Below, in pieces: positions 53,318 to 64,000 of a DNA stretch of 64,000 bases. The stretch comes from Larimichthys crocea (taxonomy: Eukaryota; Chordata; Actinopteri; Sciaenidae): the NCBI RefSeq assembly GCF_000972845.2, contig NC_040016.1, forward strand, positions 21,930,807-21,994,806, in the 5' to 3' direction. The notes beneath the pieces are model-generated. The model was not told the DNA's origin, did not search any database, and worked only from the letters and a program-made list of their open reading frames with translations. The first letter of the stretch is position 1. Every line of letters begins with the position of its first letter. The position numbers and the translations under genes are program-made.

Positions 53318-53358
53318 TCGAGCTGTTAACTTGGGTACATGACCAGTTAACAGCTCGA
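53318..53358. repeat. Perfect 14-bp inverted repeat
   Basis: TCGAGCTGTTAACT at 53318-53331 and its exact complement at 53345-53358, with a 13-nt loop. No U-tract or known RNA resemblance. Confidence 0.8.
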
Positions 53359-53687
53359 CTGTGGCAGACGGATCCAGAAACACGATGTGACTCATTAAAT
53401 CATCAAACAAGAAAACACAATGAACATTAATTTCCCAAACTGTCCGTCAGTTTACAGACCGCATAGATGAAATAGTAGACATAGTGGTTATGTTCCAATA
53501 CTCTTCAGGATGTTGGCTGCGTACCAAATCGCAGTCTTGCCCTACAACTTGTGACAGATGAGTCAAAGTTAAATAATATAGGTAGCTATAGTTTCACTGG
53601 ATTAATGTGTTTAGATCTGGACAAACTATTGGCTTGTTTCTTGACCCATTGGATGTCGAAGCACAACGACTATGAGAAGTTCTAACA

Positions 53688-53897
53688 GTGTTTCTCAAGC
53701 CTGGTCCTCTGGCACCTCCGCCCTGCATGTTTCAGATGTTTTCTTCCTCCACCACACCTGATTCAAATGATCAGCTCGTCATCAAGCTCTGCAATGGCCT
53801 GATCATGAGCCGCTCATTTGAACCAGGTGTGTTGGAGCAGGAAACATCTAAAACATGCAGGGCAGTGGTCCCCGAGGACCAGGACTGAGAAACATTG
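53688..53897. mobile_element. hAT-type MITE, 210 bp, with 8-bp target duplication
   Basis: Flanked by TTCTAACA on both sides (53680-53687 and 53898-53905). Imperfect terminal inverted repeats: GTGTTTCTCAAGCCTGGTCC on the left and the complement of GGACCAGGACTGAGAAACAT on the right. No coding capacity; the 66-codon open frame inside is a by-product. Confidence 0.85.
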
Positions 53898-53905
53898 TTC
53901 TAACA

Positions 53906-55470
53906 GACCTAACGTCCTCGTACAGAGGGACACGTTATTGGGTAAGTTGTTGACTTTGTGAGAAAAGTGAGTAGTCTAAAAACAAACAAGGATCCTGCTG
54001 GTTCAAGCTAAACAAACGTTGACACCATTGCTGCTTCGATTCCAGCCGGGGATCTCTGTGATGTGCCACTCCCCTTCTCTCGTCACTGATTTCTGGTAAC
54101 CTCTTTACGTTATTCACGTAAATAAATACTAAAAGGTGGCGTCCCAGGACTTCAAATACTCACATGGTGGACATTTGTCAGTCAAACGTCCTCGGAAGTC
54201 TGCAAAGCTTTGAAGGATTCGACGTGACTGCAGGAACTGTCAGGGTTTGTGGTTCATGTACCTCGACTGTCCATCAGCTGTGACCTCGATGTAAAAACAT
54301 CAAGAGTGACGGCAGAAACATTATAAGGAAACACTACGATTATACTATTAGTGGCACTGAACTGAATGTTTTGTCGATCCAGTCTGTGGGAATGATATTT
54401 TGAAAAGGAAGCTGCTGTTTGGCCTTGTACAATCCAAACAGGCCCGGCCAGATGAAGCCTTCGATACGATCGTCTACGGTAGTCTTCCAGGCATCAATCA
54501 GAGCTTCTATTTTATTATGGAAATCGAGTTAACTGACGAAATGTAAACCAGATGTCAGATCAGCAGATGTGGAGCGCTTTAAACCTTTTTGAGAACCGCT
54601 CTGAAAGTCTGCTGATTGAATTAAAACTCTTACAAGCATAATTCAGATAAGACGACAAGGTACACGTGTCCAATCTGATGAGATCCGATATGACGGCTCT
54701 GCTCTTACAAAGACGATGTTCAGTTTTCACTATTTATCTACCGTTGCGTTTGGAGTTGAGCTGAACTGCATTAAATCGAGGTTTGAAACGCCTTTCAACA
54801 TAATGCACCACCCACTACGAGCTTAATGATAAATATAAAGTAGAATTATGAGCTTTAGTTTTCTTTATTTTTTTGTTTTAGATTACAAAATGTATAAAGA
54901 ATTCTTCTGTCCAATCAAGACATCATGTCCATTCTCTTCCCTCTACGTCATCAGCTGTCCCTCTGAGGTCTTAAGAGGTGCAGTGTAATACAGCTGACAT
55001 CGATTACAAGTTTGTCACATGGATTTCAAATAGTACTGTCACAGAAAACATCCAGACTAAACTAAACCAAGAAGAACAAAGGCAGGGTCTGGGTGTTGGG
55101 AATCATCATAAGACCATCATCATCATCATCTTCTTCAGTCAGACGTGTGTTTAAACCTTCACTGTATAAAAAGGGTCCAGGTCTTCATGAATGTTATGAT
55201 ACATTTTATTTCATAGGTGTCTTTCTGTCACCTTAAAATAAACGAGAGTAGACAGCAAATGACAGAAACAAACCAAAAGAACCATAAAGTATCAAATTAC
55301 AAGAATACAACATTAAAAACAGGTTAAAATAGGACAATGCCATTGAATCAGATGGAAAAGGATCAGATTTTAAACAGGAGGGTTTGAGTTCAGACTTGAA
55401 TTGTGAGAGTGAGTTGATGTTCCTTATGACGGGCGGGTAAAGAGGTCCAGTGCTTCATGGTGGACAGTCA
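53906..55470. other. Intergenic, no gene seen
   Basis: No coding sequence recognised. Sequence at about 55190-55450 has features of a LINE untranslated region (ATTTTATTTCATAGG, GTTGATGTTCC, GGGCGGGTAAAG), but I cannot prove it. Confidence 0.45.
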
Positions 55471-55891
55471 GGTGCTGACATGCAGGATCTCTCAGCAGAC
55501 AGTATGGATGGAGTCCAACGGCGAGCAGGTCAACAGGTCAGCATCCGGGCTGCAGAGCTGTTCTTTGGTTGTGATGTGACCGGGATTACACCGTCAACAC
55601 CACCAACTTTCGTTTATTTGTCGGTTCCCATCTTCTTTGCTGTTGTTTGTTGGGGCAGCAGCATCAGAGCCAGCGACACCAACAGACTTGATAAAATCAT
55701 CAGGAAGGCTTTGCTCTGTTCTTGGACTCAGACTTGAGTCTCTTGAGACTGTGGTGGAGAGGAGGACGCTGAATAAACTGTTCTCCATCATGGACAATGA
55801 GCAGCATCCTGTCCACCACACAGTGGACAGACAGCGGAGCGGCTTCTCCCACAGGATGCCACATGCCATCACACTGTATAATAACAGCTAA
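55471..55891 (+). mobile_element. LINE (L2-like) 3' fragment with ORF2 C-terminus
   Basis: From about 55640 the + strand reads DTNRLDKIIRKA, then after one frame change LESLETVVERRTLNKLFSI, MDNEQHPVHHTVDRQRSGFS and ITLYNNS with a stop at 55889-55891, which is the usual end of the fish L2-like ORF2. The first 100 bp are an inverted copy of the LINE relic found at 4845, 9020 and 26040. Truncated and frameshifted. Confidence 0.8.
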
Positions 55892-55951
55892 AAAAACACA
55901 GGTCATGATTTACAGTCACTGCACATTTCTCCTTTCTTACTTTTATTTACT

Positions 55952-55990
55952 TGATTTATTTATTTTCTCCAAGAGAAAATAAATAAATCA
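55952..55990. repeat. 17-bp hairpin after the LINE fragment
   Basis: TGATTTATTTATTTTCT (55952-55968) and its exact complement (55974-55990) with a 5-nt loop. AT-rich; probably part of the LINE 3' region. Confidence 0.75.
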
Positions 55991-56291
55991 TTATAATCCT
56001 AATATATTTGTTCATGCAAATTAGTTCATGGTTGAGCTTCAAATCAAAATATTTAAAAATACAAATCCGATTCCAATCAATCCATTCCTCTCATTATTGC
56101 AGAATTATGATAATTTCTCAATGTTTGATGTTTTTCAGTGGCAGTGATTTTCTACGTGATCTTATTTGAAAGATTCCTGAGTAGAAATTAATTGTTGTTT
56201 TGCAAATTGTTTCCAAGTTGTTAAAGTACCAGCAGATGGCAGTGTGTGTTCTCTGATCTCTGCACGTCTCTGTGGGTGTATCAGTGTAAAC

Positions 56292-57044
56292 TAGTGATGG
56301 GAATTACGGCTCTTCTTAGTGAGCCGGATCATTTGGCTCAGCTCACCGAGAAGATCCGGCTCTTTCGGCTCCCGAGTCTTCATTTCACCTTTTATAATTC
56401 AGCCAAATTTAGCAACGTTTTTACTTGTGATTTGTATTTGAACGCATATGTCACTTGAATTTCAATAATTTGCTGTAGCCAACTGCATTTACAGTTGTAA
56501 AATCCCTTGTAACTCCCTGAAACCTCCCAATGAATGCACTAACCGGCTTGAAGAACCACTCTGCTACACAAAGCAGATAGAAACGCCTAAAAAAACCCAA
56601 GCATAGAAATTTAAAAAAGGACAGACATTTTATTTTTTTATATTTATATAAACACACACACACACAAAGTACTGAAAAAAAGAGAAATTAAATAACAACA
56701 CTCAAGTAAATGTGTTTTGTTAATGCCCACCACTGACATCTGGACAAATAAAACCAAAATGTTTTTGGTATAGTGTAAAAAATAATATATCTTTGCACCA
56801 CACTCGTCTCTCGTCTTCAGCGTGTCTCCCTCCTCTCGTCTCCTCCCCGCCCCTCCCTGCTTGGTGGTATGCTCCTTGTCAATCCTCACATGATTGGTTG
56901 CAGAGCATGCATGTGACACCTGTAGCCAATGCCCGCAGTTCAAAATAAATCAATAAATAAAAAAGAACGGCTCGCGGACGGACGGTCGTTCACTTAAAAG
57001 ATTCGGCTCTTTCAACCGGCTCGTTCGCGACCGACACATCACTA
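56292..57044. mobile_element. hAT element, non-autonomous, 753 bp, with 8-bp target duplication
   Basis: Starts TAGTGATGGG and ends CACATCACTA, flanked on both sides by GTGTAAAC (56284-56291 and 57045-57052). Sub-terminal GGCTC/GAGCC motifs (GAGCCGGATC, CCGGCTCTTTCGGCTCCC, CGGCTCGTTCGCG) repeat near both ends, as is usual for this hAT type. No transposase frame remains. Confidence 0.92.
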
Positions 57045-59090
57045 GTGTAAACCTTCATTTTCCTGTCCTAAAGTGCAGCAACAAAAATCACATCCACTGA
57101 GTTAGAATCAGTTTTGTCCATGGCGCTCATTTAACACAGAGCAGAGAATCCAAACTGCAGGAAAACGTTAAAGTTTTGCTGCGCTGTTAAACTTTTATAC
57201 GACTCTGTACTGCTGCAGGAAAACATGCTCCATAAAAGAAGCCACAGTGAACCAGAGCATGCAAATAAATATTTCCTTTAATTAACAGATACCGTCCAGT
57301 CCAAGAACACGAGAAGTCACTACATCACCGAGTCTGTCTGTCAGACGGCGTCCTGAGACCAAAAACAGTCCACGTCCAAACACCTACCAACACTATCTGT
57401 CTAAATCTTGGTGAAAGATCTCCAACACGTGCTGTAGAAAAACAGGAAATAATAAAATATTGTACACACGTGTTTATTTGAATTTTAGTTTAGCTTTTTT
57501 TCTAACAATCTACCTGTATTTTCATTTTTGAACATTTATTATGTATAGAAGCGGCCGAGGAATGACGGGAAAGTGTGTGAGAGAGATAGAGAGAGGGGGG
57601 TGACATGCAGCAAAGAAACCTGGACGCTCCCAGGTGAGCCTCTTTATGTTGAACCCCGTTTTTGAGCTTGGCCGACTCATGCATACCTGATTGTATGTGA
57701 GAATGTCTCTGATTGAGATTGTCTCTTCCCTCCTGACCTGGTGCCGTTGACTTTCAGCATTTTCTCCACAACAACCTAATAGAGCGTGAAGTGACTAACA
57801 CCCCTGATTAACATTAATATTATCCAAACACACACAGAGAGCGACTTAATGATCAGGTAGGTGTCATTTATCTCAACAAGGCGCAAACCAAAGCGATGAA
57901 TGCTTCATCGATGGATGTGTTCATGTGTTTGTAGATCTTGTTCTGCCTCTCTGAGCCTGGCTGAAGACAAACAGTTGTCTTTGTCATTATGTGCTCATTG
58001 TGGTTGGAAAACTAAAATTATAGTGTTGACTGTGGCTTGATTGTGCAGCATTATTATTAATGAAACGTTTGTGTTGAGGTCACTCACCTCTACGGGGAGT
58101 TGGGACTGAAAGTCCCAGCAGGGAGAGACCATGTGCTGATTAGTGCAGGGGGAGTGTATTTAGGAGTTCTTTGTAATGTGAAGCACAAAGTGAAATCATA
58201 CAGACTAATAGTTAGGAGAATATTATAAATGTATTTTAAGATTTTGTGACGTTTGATGCCAGTAGCATCATTATAATATGACAATTTCCAGCCACATTTT
58301 ACCCAGACACGGTATTTTATAAAGCAAATACTTTGATCTGCACCTAAAGTCCTAAAGTCCAGCTGCTACATGGACGTCCAAGCCAAGTGAGGATATTATG
58401 AGCAATGCATAGCAGGTTTTTTATTAGTTTTGGTGCCTTTCAGCCACGTCTAGTGCATCGTGACCTGAGATCATTGCATAAAGTTTTGGATTCATATGTT
58501 TTCTTAATTTGCTCGTGTTGTCTTGAGTTGCAGTACGTCGAGCTCTCTGGGTCACCAGAAGAACTGGCAGAAATATGTATATCTTCCTGTTGCACAGTGC
58601 TGGTTTAAACATTTGTGAGCTGCTGTGCAAAATGATGAGACTGATTAGTACTGCAGACAAGACAGCGAGTCCTATCAGGGCTTCAGCGTCAACACTTGAC
58701 AGAAAATGAAGACAAGAAAACGGATTATATTCTATGATCAGCAACATCTACTAACTTTTCTTTCTTGAAATCTTGTTGACACGCCGCTGACTTCAGCTGA
58801 ACGGTGTCTCTGTCATTCGTACGTCTGTTCTCACACTATGTAACTTTGGGCTCCGGGTCGGGAGAAGTACGTAACGCTTTACGGCACTAAGTCACACAGC
58901 AGCAACTATTTCACTGATTCTGGTGAAACTGGATCATATTTTATGGAGGAAATGTTTTCTGGTTTTCCCTCTGATGTCCTCCGGCTGCTCCGCCTCAACT
59001 CTCTGTGATTTACAGAGTTTATGATGGACAGTGAAGTAAACTGCTGCCAACTGTAGCTGCTGTTAGCTCAGTTCGTCAGCTTGGCAGTGA

Positions 59091-59122
59091 GCTCAGAGCG
59101 ACGGGTACCCGTCGCTCTGAGC
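59091..59122. repeat. Perfect 32-bp GC-rich palindrome
   Basis: GCTCAGAGCGACGGGT directly abuts its exact complement, centred on 59106/59107 with no loop and containing GGTACC. Confidence 0.9.
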
Positions 59123-61594
59123 ACTGAGTGTTTGTACCAACAGGCGTTATGGACTACCAGGTAGAAGAAGAGGAGGTAACCGGGCTCAGCAGCCTCTATG
59201 GACATGATGGCAGAGGAGAAGAGAGTGAAGAGGATTGGCTGCTAGTTTTTGATCATCAGTAATGTAATCAGAACAAATATAAACGTGTATAGCTGTCCAC
59301 ATTTCTACAAAATGTTTCCTCTGCCTCACATTCCCTGCCGTCACTAGAAAAACCTCCACAAACTTTTGAACTCGTGACTTTTTCTTTTACAAGCCCCGTT
59401 TGGTTTTAACCTAAATAATAAACGCAGTGAGTAGAAAGTCGGAGATGTGATCGAACCCTTTAGAGCCATTTATCATCTTGACTTTACAATTGAAGCCGCC
59501 TCAGTTCTTTACTTTATGACGCCATTCAGACTGGAAATAAAACCTTACAAAGCTTTTTAACAAGATGATGTAGCGTTAACCTGACGAGCTACCATAACAG
59601 AAAACATATTGAAGAAAACGCTGCTATACAGTGAGATAATGCAGCTTACATAGTATTTCTTGTTACTTCATTTTTCTTTGTTTATTTTAAGTTTTAGAAA
59701 AGCTGTGATGGAATGTTTTTCCCAAAAGTGCCAAAGACTCAGAGACCGATGCCGGTTTCCTTTTGCCAAAACAGCTGAGTGAAGTGTTTGGCTTCATAAC
59801 GGCTTTAATAAAACCAGCAGCTTTCCTCCCCAGAGACGACAACACAAGACAACACAACGTTACAACAAAGAAAACGAGGCAAACAACCATTGAATTCTGC
59901 AGCAATCAATATTTTTGCAGCATTCATTCAGACTGGAACTAAACACTCGCTGTTGTAAGTAGCAATGTTACGTCTTACTGTGAGGGCAGAAGCAAATACA
60001 GGCTGTGCGAGTTTGTTACGAGCCAGCATGTGTAGGGAAAGGTAAGTAACAAGAACTCGGTAAGGAAGGAATTAGGATTAATTATACAACAAGAAAAGGT
60101 GAGGTAGACTACAAGGGAAACATGTGGCTGCTGTTCAAGCCAAAGAAATAAATATAACCAAGAGTATTCTTTAAAAATCAAAGTCTTAACTGCCTAAACG
60201 AAACAGCACCCATAAACCGAGCGGCCTTAAACAGAAATATCTCTGTGTTTGCAAATGAACTAGACCTGCTCAGTTAATACCTCAACAAAAAACTATTTAG
60301 TAGACTCGATAACATCGACAATAAAATTCACGAGTATAACACAGAGAGGTACGTTGGCAAGTTCAACCCACGATTGTCGGCCTGTTCCAACTTAAATGAC
60401 GGAGTGGATTGGACGGTCAGACTGGGTACCACACACACAGGAAGGGACGGCGAAGGTGGCCACGCTTCATCAACTGGAACCAATCAGGGGCAGGCGACCA
60501 CAAACTACAAACAATGTTATACACGGCGTTGGCAGCAGCTGTAACAGAGTTCAAAATGTTTCAACATCAGCAGAATATGTGCAGGAGCTTTATGAATCTG
60601 TGACCAGAGACGTAATCAGTAACTGGAAAATGCGGTGTGGATGCAAAAAATGTGAAATGATTAAAGTTAAAGTGTAATAATTCAAAAACTGTGAAAGATT
60701 TAAAAAAGATGAATACAAGTTTAATGTTACAAAGGCTTGTGTACAGTTTAAAGTTTGAATGAAGTCTGTAGCTGAACAATTTGAATTTGACTAAAAAAAA
60801 TTGAAGGTTGTGCCATTCATTTTAAAAAGTATGAAAGGTATGGATTAATAAATAAATAAAATACACGGCGTAATGTGCTGAATGAGCCGAACGTTGTGAT
60901 ATTTGAACGGTTTCTGTAGGACAAAGTATGTGGGAGGAGTTAAGTGCCCAAAAAAAAACCTAGATGCAAGATTAATAATAAAGATTTGAAGAACAATAGT
61001 GACCGGACGCCGATTCAGCATCCACACTAATGTTCTTTAAATCTTTATCAATTTAAGCAAAGAACAAGAAACTGACCTTACGTTTGAGAATCCCTCTTTG
61101 TCGGGTCAATGCTGCTTGAATCGAAACCAAACTGTGATTCCCACCTCTAATCCCAAACCAGATTGAATCCAGTGTCAGTCTAATCTGTGTAATGTTCTTC
61201 AGATACAGTGAATACAGTGAAACAGCGTCCCCATATGTCGTGGTTTGGTTTCACTGCAGCGCTTCATCCTTTATTAGAAACTCAAGGGACTTAACCACCA
61301 CCGTTGGAATGACACAGCATCCATGGGAACCGTCTTAAATCTGTAACATAAAAGATATTTTGTGTGTTGACACATAATTCCATGTGAGTTTCCATTATTT
61401 CATAGTTTTGATGTCACATGTACAGTGTAGATAATCTAAATGAAAACACTGAATGTGGGAACTTTAAATGTCATAGAAATGAAAAGAGGAAGACTGGATC
61501 GTGTTAAGAGAAAACTTTCTGTCTTTTAAAGTCTTTTATTGTCTCTGGTGCGTTGCTGTGGGTGTATTTTTATTTTATCACTGGTGACAATCGG

Positions 61595-61656
61595 CCCCCC
61601 CCCCCCCCCCCCCCCCCGTCCTCCCCCCCCCCCTCCTCCTCCTCCTCCTCCTCCTC
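61595..61656. repeat. Poly-C runs and (CCT)n tract
   Basis: 23 C, then GTCCT, then 11-12 C, then about eight CCT units. The minus strand is a run of G suitable for quadruplex formation; it yields an artificial poly-glycine/poly-arginine frame. Confidence 0.9.
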
Positions 61657-64000
61657 CCTGAAGAAGAACTCCATGTTCCACATGCGGCTGTTTGATCTCC
61701 GCGGTGGCGTCTGATGAGTTTCTTCCACTGGACAGCTGCTTTTTTTTTGTTGTTGTTGTTTGTTTGGTTCGACGTTGCTGATGCCAGGTGGCGCTGTCCA
61801 CTGCAATCCAGGCTCTCTGTTGTCTTGTTCATTGTTTTGAAGATCCGAGATATATTTGTGTCATCTGTCATCTTGTCTGGATTACCTGCCAACAAAACAA
61901 AAACAAAGGATATTTCTCGACTCATGCTTTTAATTATTCTAACAGCTCTGTTTGTTTCAGCACCTCTGATAACTGGGCGTGTAACCACAGTCACCTGCTG
62001 CGATTTACTTGATTAATAACACAGCTTTCATTCATGCACAGAGTGAGTTTTAGCTGCACAATAACACACTCAGCTGAGCTAAAACTGGGTCAAGTGTTTC
62101 TCACATGTCAGTTGTATTAAGGCTGCACTGCATGAACTCTCAATGATGCTGCAACTCTGACAAAATGTCTTTTATATTTTACTTCAGACTCGCGCTTCGT
62201 TAGTGCAGAGAGCCAGACTCACAGCAACTTAACAACCTGGCAGCCTATAAAACATTTGCATAGGTCAGGAAGTTTAGAAACCGTTTTATCGTTGAAGGAT
62301 TTCAGTCCAGGAAGAAAAAATCAAGCTGCTGTCTCGGGTGAATAACATGACGAGAGCTGCTGGTGATTATTTTTAGTATAAATTAATATGTTAGTTGTTT
62401 TTTTAGATTAATAAACTTAAAATAAAAATGCCAGAAAATACTTAGAAGTCCTCAAATAGCTTGTGTTGTTCAGCCAGACAAGAAAGATCTGAATAATGAA
62501 ACGTGCAATGCAAACTAATAAAACTGGTTGATTCATTTATCAGAATCATCTCAGTGCTAAACACAATATTTAGTCATGTCACGTGTTCTACATCCCAGTA
62601 CAAGTCAGCATAGGTTTCACCACAAATGTTGCGAGAACATGAGAGTTTGCGAGCTGCATGTTTCTTTTTCTTCATACTGAAATAATCAGATCTCCACATG
62701 AGGAACTCAGAGATGCCAAACATCTCGGCTGCAGTGTGAACAGAGCCACTCCGCGATCTGGTTCGACTTCACATCAACGTCAAACAAAGACCAGACATCT
62801 TTGTTTGTTGGCCCAGCGTTTACTTCAGGCGGTCCAGAAACGCTGCAAGAAATCCCAACAAAACAAAACAGCACTTCACGTATCGTGTGATGAGCCGCTC
62901 GAGCAGGCGCTGGCATCATTAACTGGATGTGTTTTCAGCAGAGACCAGTGACGGCAGCCACCTCACACTGTTCTCATTTAACAGCTAGTTTAAACTTGTT
63001 AGAGGAGTATCACGTCAGCAGTTTTTGATGGTGTCACTCTCTGGAGACTCATCTGAAGTCCAGACCCTTCCTTGCCTCCCGGAGTCCTGAACTTTAACCA
63101 GATGGCCCCAATTGACCAAACGGTTTTTTCTTCCTTCTACAGAAAGCGTCGGTGCAGCCGAGCAAACAAAATAAATTTCCAGCGGCTGTACAATCACTGG
63201 TGGGAAAACTTTTCCACACAGGAAGTGATTAGTCAAAACACTGAAATTCAGACAGTGAGTGATCCGTCCCACCAGATCCACAACATGCAGAAGTCATAAC
63301 AGGGAAGACGGGGAATGGATGCACTGACATGTGAATCAAAAATTAACTACGTGTCAAAATGTTTGACATTTAACTGAAGCCGCAGCTTTGAAAAACATCT
63401 CAGGATATTCACCAATGACTGACGTCCAGGGTTGTAGCTAAAGGCGCCTACATCTTGTTCTCAGCATTGTTTCTGGTTTTGAGTTCTGAGGAGCACACAG
63501 ATATTTGGAGATTTGAAATGTGTAGCTTCGTATTCTTCTGTGTTCTTTTAAGATATCATCTTAATAAAAAAAAACAGAATGCTGCAACAAAACCAAAACA
63601 ATGAAGGTTTATGAACAAACATTTCCTCTAAGATGGTTGAGCAAACATGAACCTAAATCACTAAAGATCTCATAAAGCAGCTTCAGAATACCTCAGTTAC
63701 CTCATAAACCACACAGGCACCCCTCAGTAAAGTCAGGACCCATTAAACGTCGAACGCTTTGCTTTAATTTGCAAGATTATAGCATTTGAACCTTAAACTT
63801 GGATAAACCCACAATCATTTTAAATGTTTCTCTCTCTATCATAATCAAAAAAGTTAAAGATTAAAGGCCTCGGAAGAAATAAAACGAAGGGGTCTGTTTG
63901 TGTGTGTCTGTGTGTGTGTGAGACACAGTTCAGGAAATAAGTGTGTTTTGAAATCCCAGCAGGAAAGAAATTCTGGGAAGCTTTCACATGGATGAAAGCC

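Larger units (their letters stand above)
57053..64000. other. Intergenic to window end, no gene seen
   Basis: No splice-consistent exon or domain recognised on either strand. GGGGGGTGACATGCAGCAAAG near 57594-57615 is a fragment of a common fish repeat. A 32-bp palindrome (59091-59122) and a C/CCT tract (61595-61656) are listed separately. Open frames of 60-140 codons here have no recognisable family. Confidence 0.5.

Noticed and set aside
59149..59257. Short acidic frame starting MDYQVEEEEV
   Set aside because: No splice partners, no family resemblance, and a stop after about 37 codons.
61526..61994. Poly-Gly/Arg and poly-Glu frames
   Set aside because: Created by homopolymer C and CCT repeats.

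Overview
The window is vertebrate genomic DNA and almost certainly from a teleost fish, probably a spiny-rayed one. It has large split genes with GT-AG introns, a fish-type MHC class II beta gene, dense CA/GT and tetranucleotide microsatellites, and dispersed repeats of teleost type (hAT, Tc1/mariner, Tigger/pogo, L2-like LINEs, Ty3/gypsy). Two runs of 10 N (8434-8443 and 20995-21004) mark assembly gaps. The species cannot be named from the sequence.

Region 1 (1-30,000) is a duplicated, repeat-rich immune/ciliary segment. The unit is an MHC class II beta gene followed on the same strand by a small four-exon gene resembling the ciliary microtubule inner protein C20orf85/CIMIP1. Block A (1-8,433) and block C (21,196-29,480) carry both genes. 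Block B (about 9,020-13,390) carries only the ciliary gene and its flanks. Block A has an open class II beta gene of 252 codons. The block C copy and all three ciliary gene copies carry small indels. The indels fall equally in introns and spacers, so uncorrected sequencing or assembly error is at least as likely as true decay. Between B and C lie a Tc1-like fragment, an inverted 5'-truncated Ty3/gypsy element and a solo LTR. A second solo LTR of the same family is nested in a LINE inside block B.

Region 2 (30,060-39,900) is CHMP4B, an ESCRT-III subunit, in five coding exons. Exon 1 is frameshifted (same noisy zone); exons 2-5 are clean. Intron 1 holds a minisatellite with a period of about 155-165 bp. 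Region 3 (44,900-52,740) is AHCY, S-adenosylhomocysteine hydrolase, with eleven coding exons giving an intact 433-residue protein. Introns 2, 3 and 4 of AHCY each carry one copy of a 135-nt sequence that folds as an H/ACA-type snoRNA. CHMP4B and AHCY are also neighbours on human 20q11.22, so this end of the window is ancient conserved synteny.

Region 4 (52,740-64,000) is intergenic with no recognisable gene. It holds two hAT-type elements with 8-bp target duplications, a LINE 3' fragment and several hairpins.

The genes do not form a pathway. The main points of interest are the intronic snoRNA trio, the co-duplicated class II beta and ciliary genes, the X-box/CRE promoter island in front of each ciliary copy, and the non-canonical peptide-groove residues of the class II chain.
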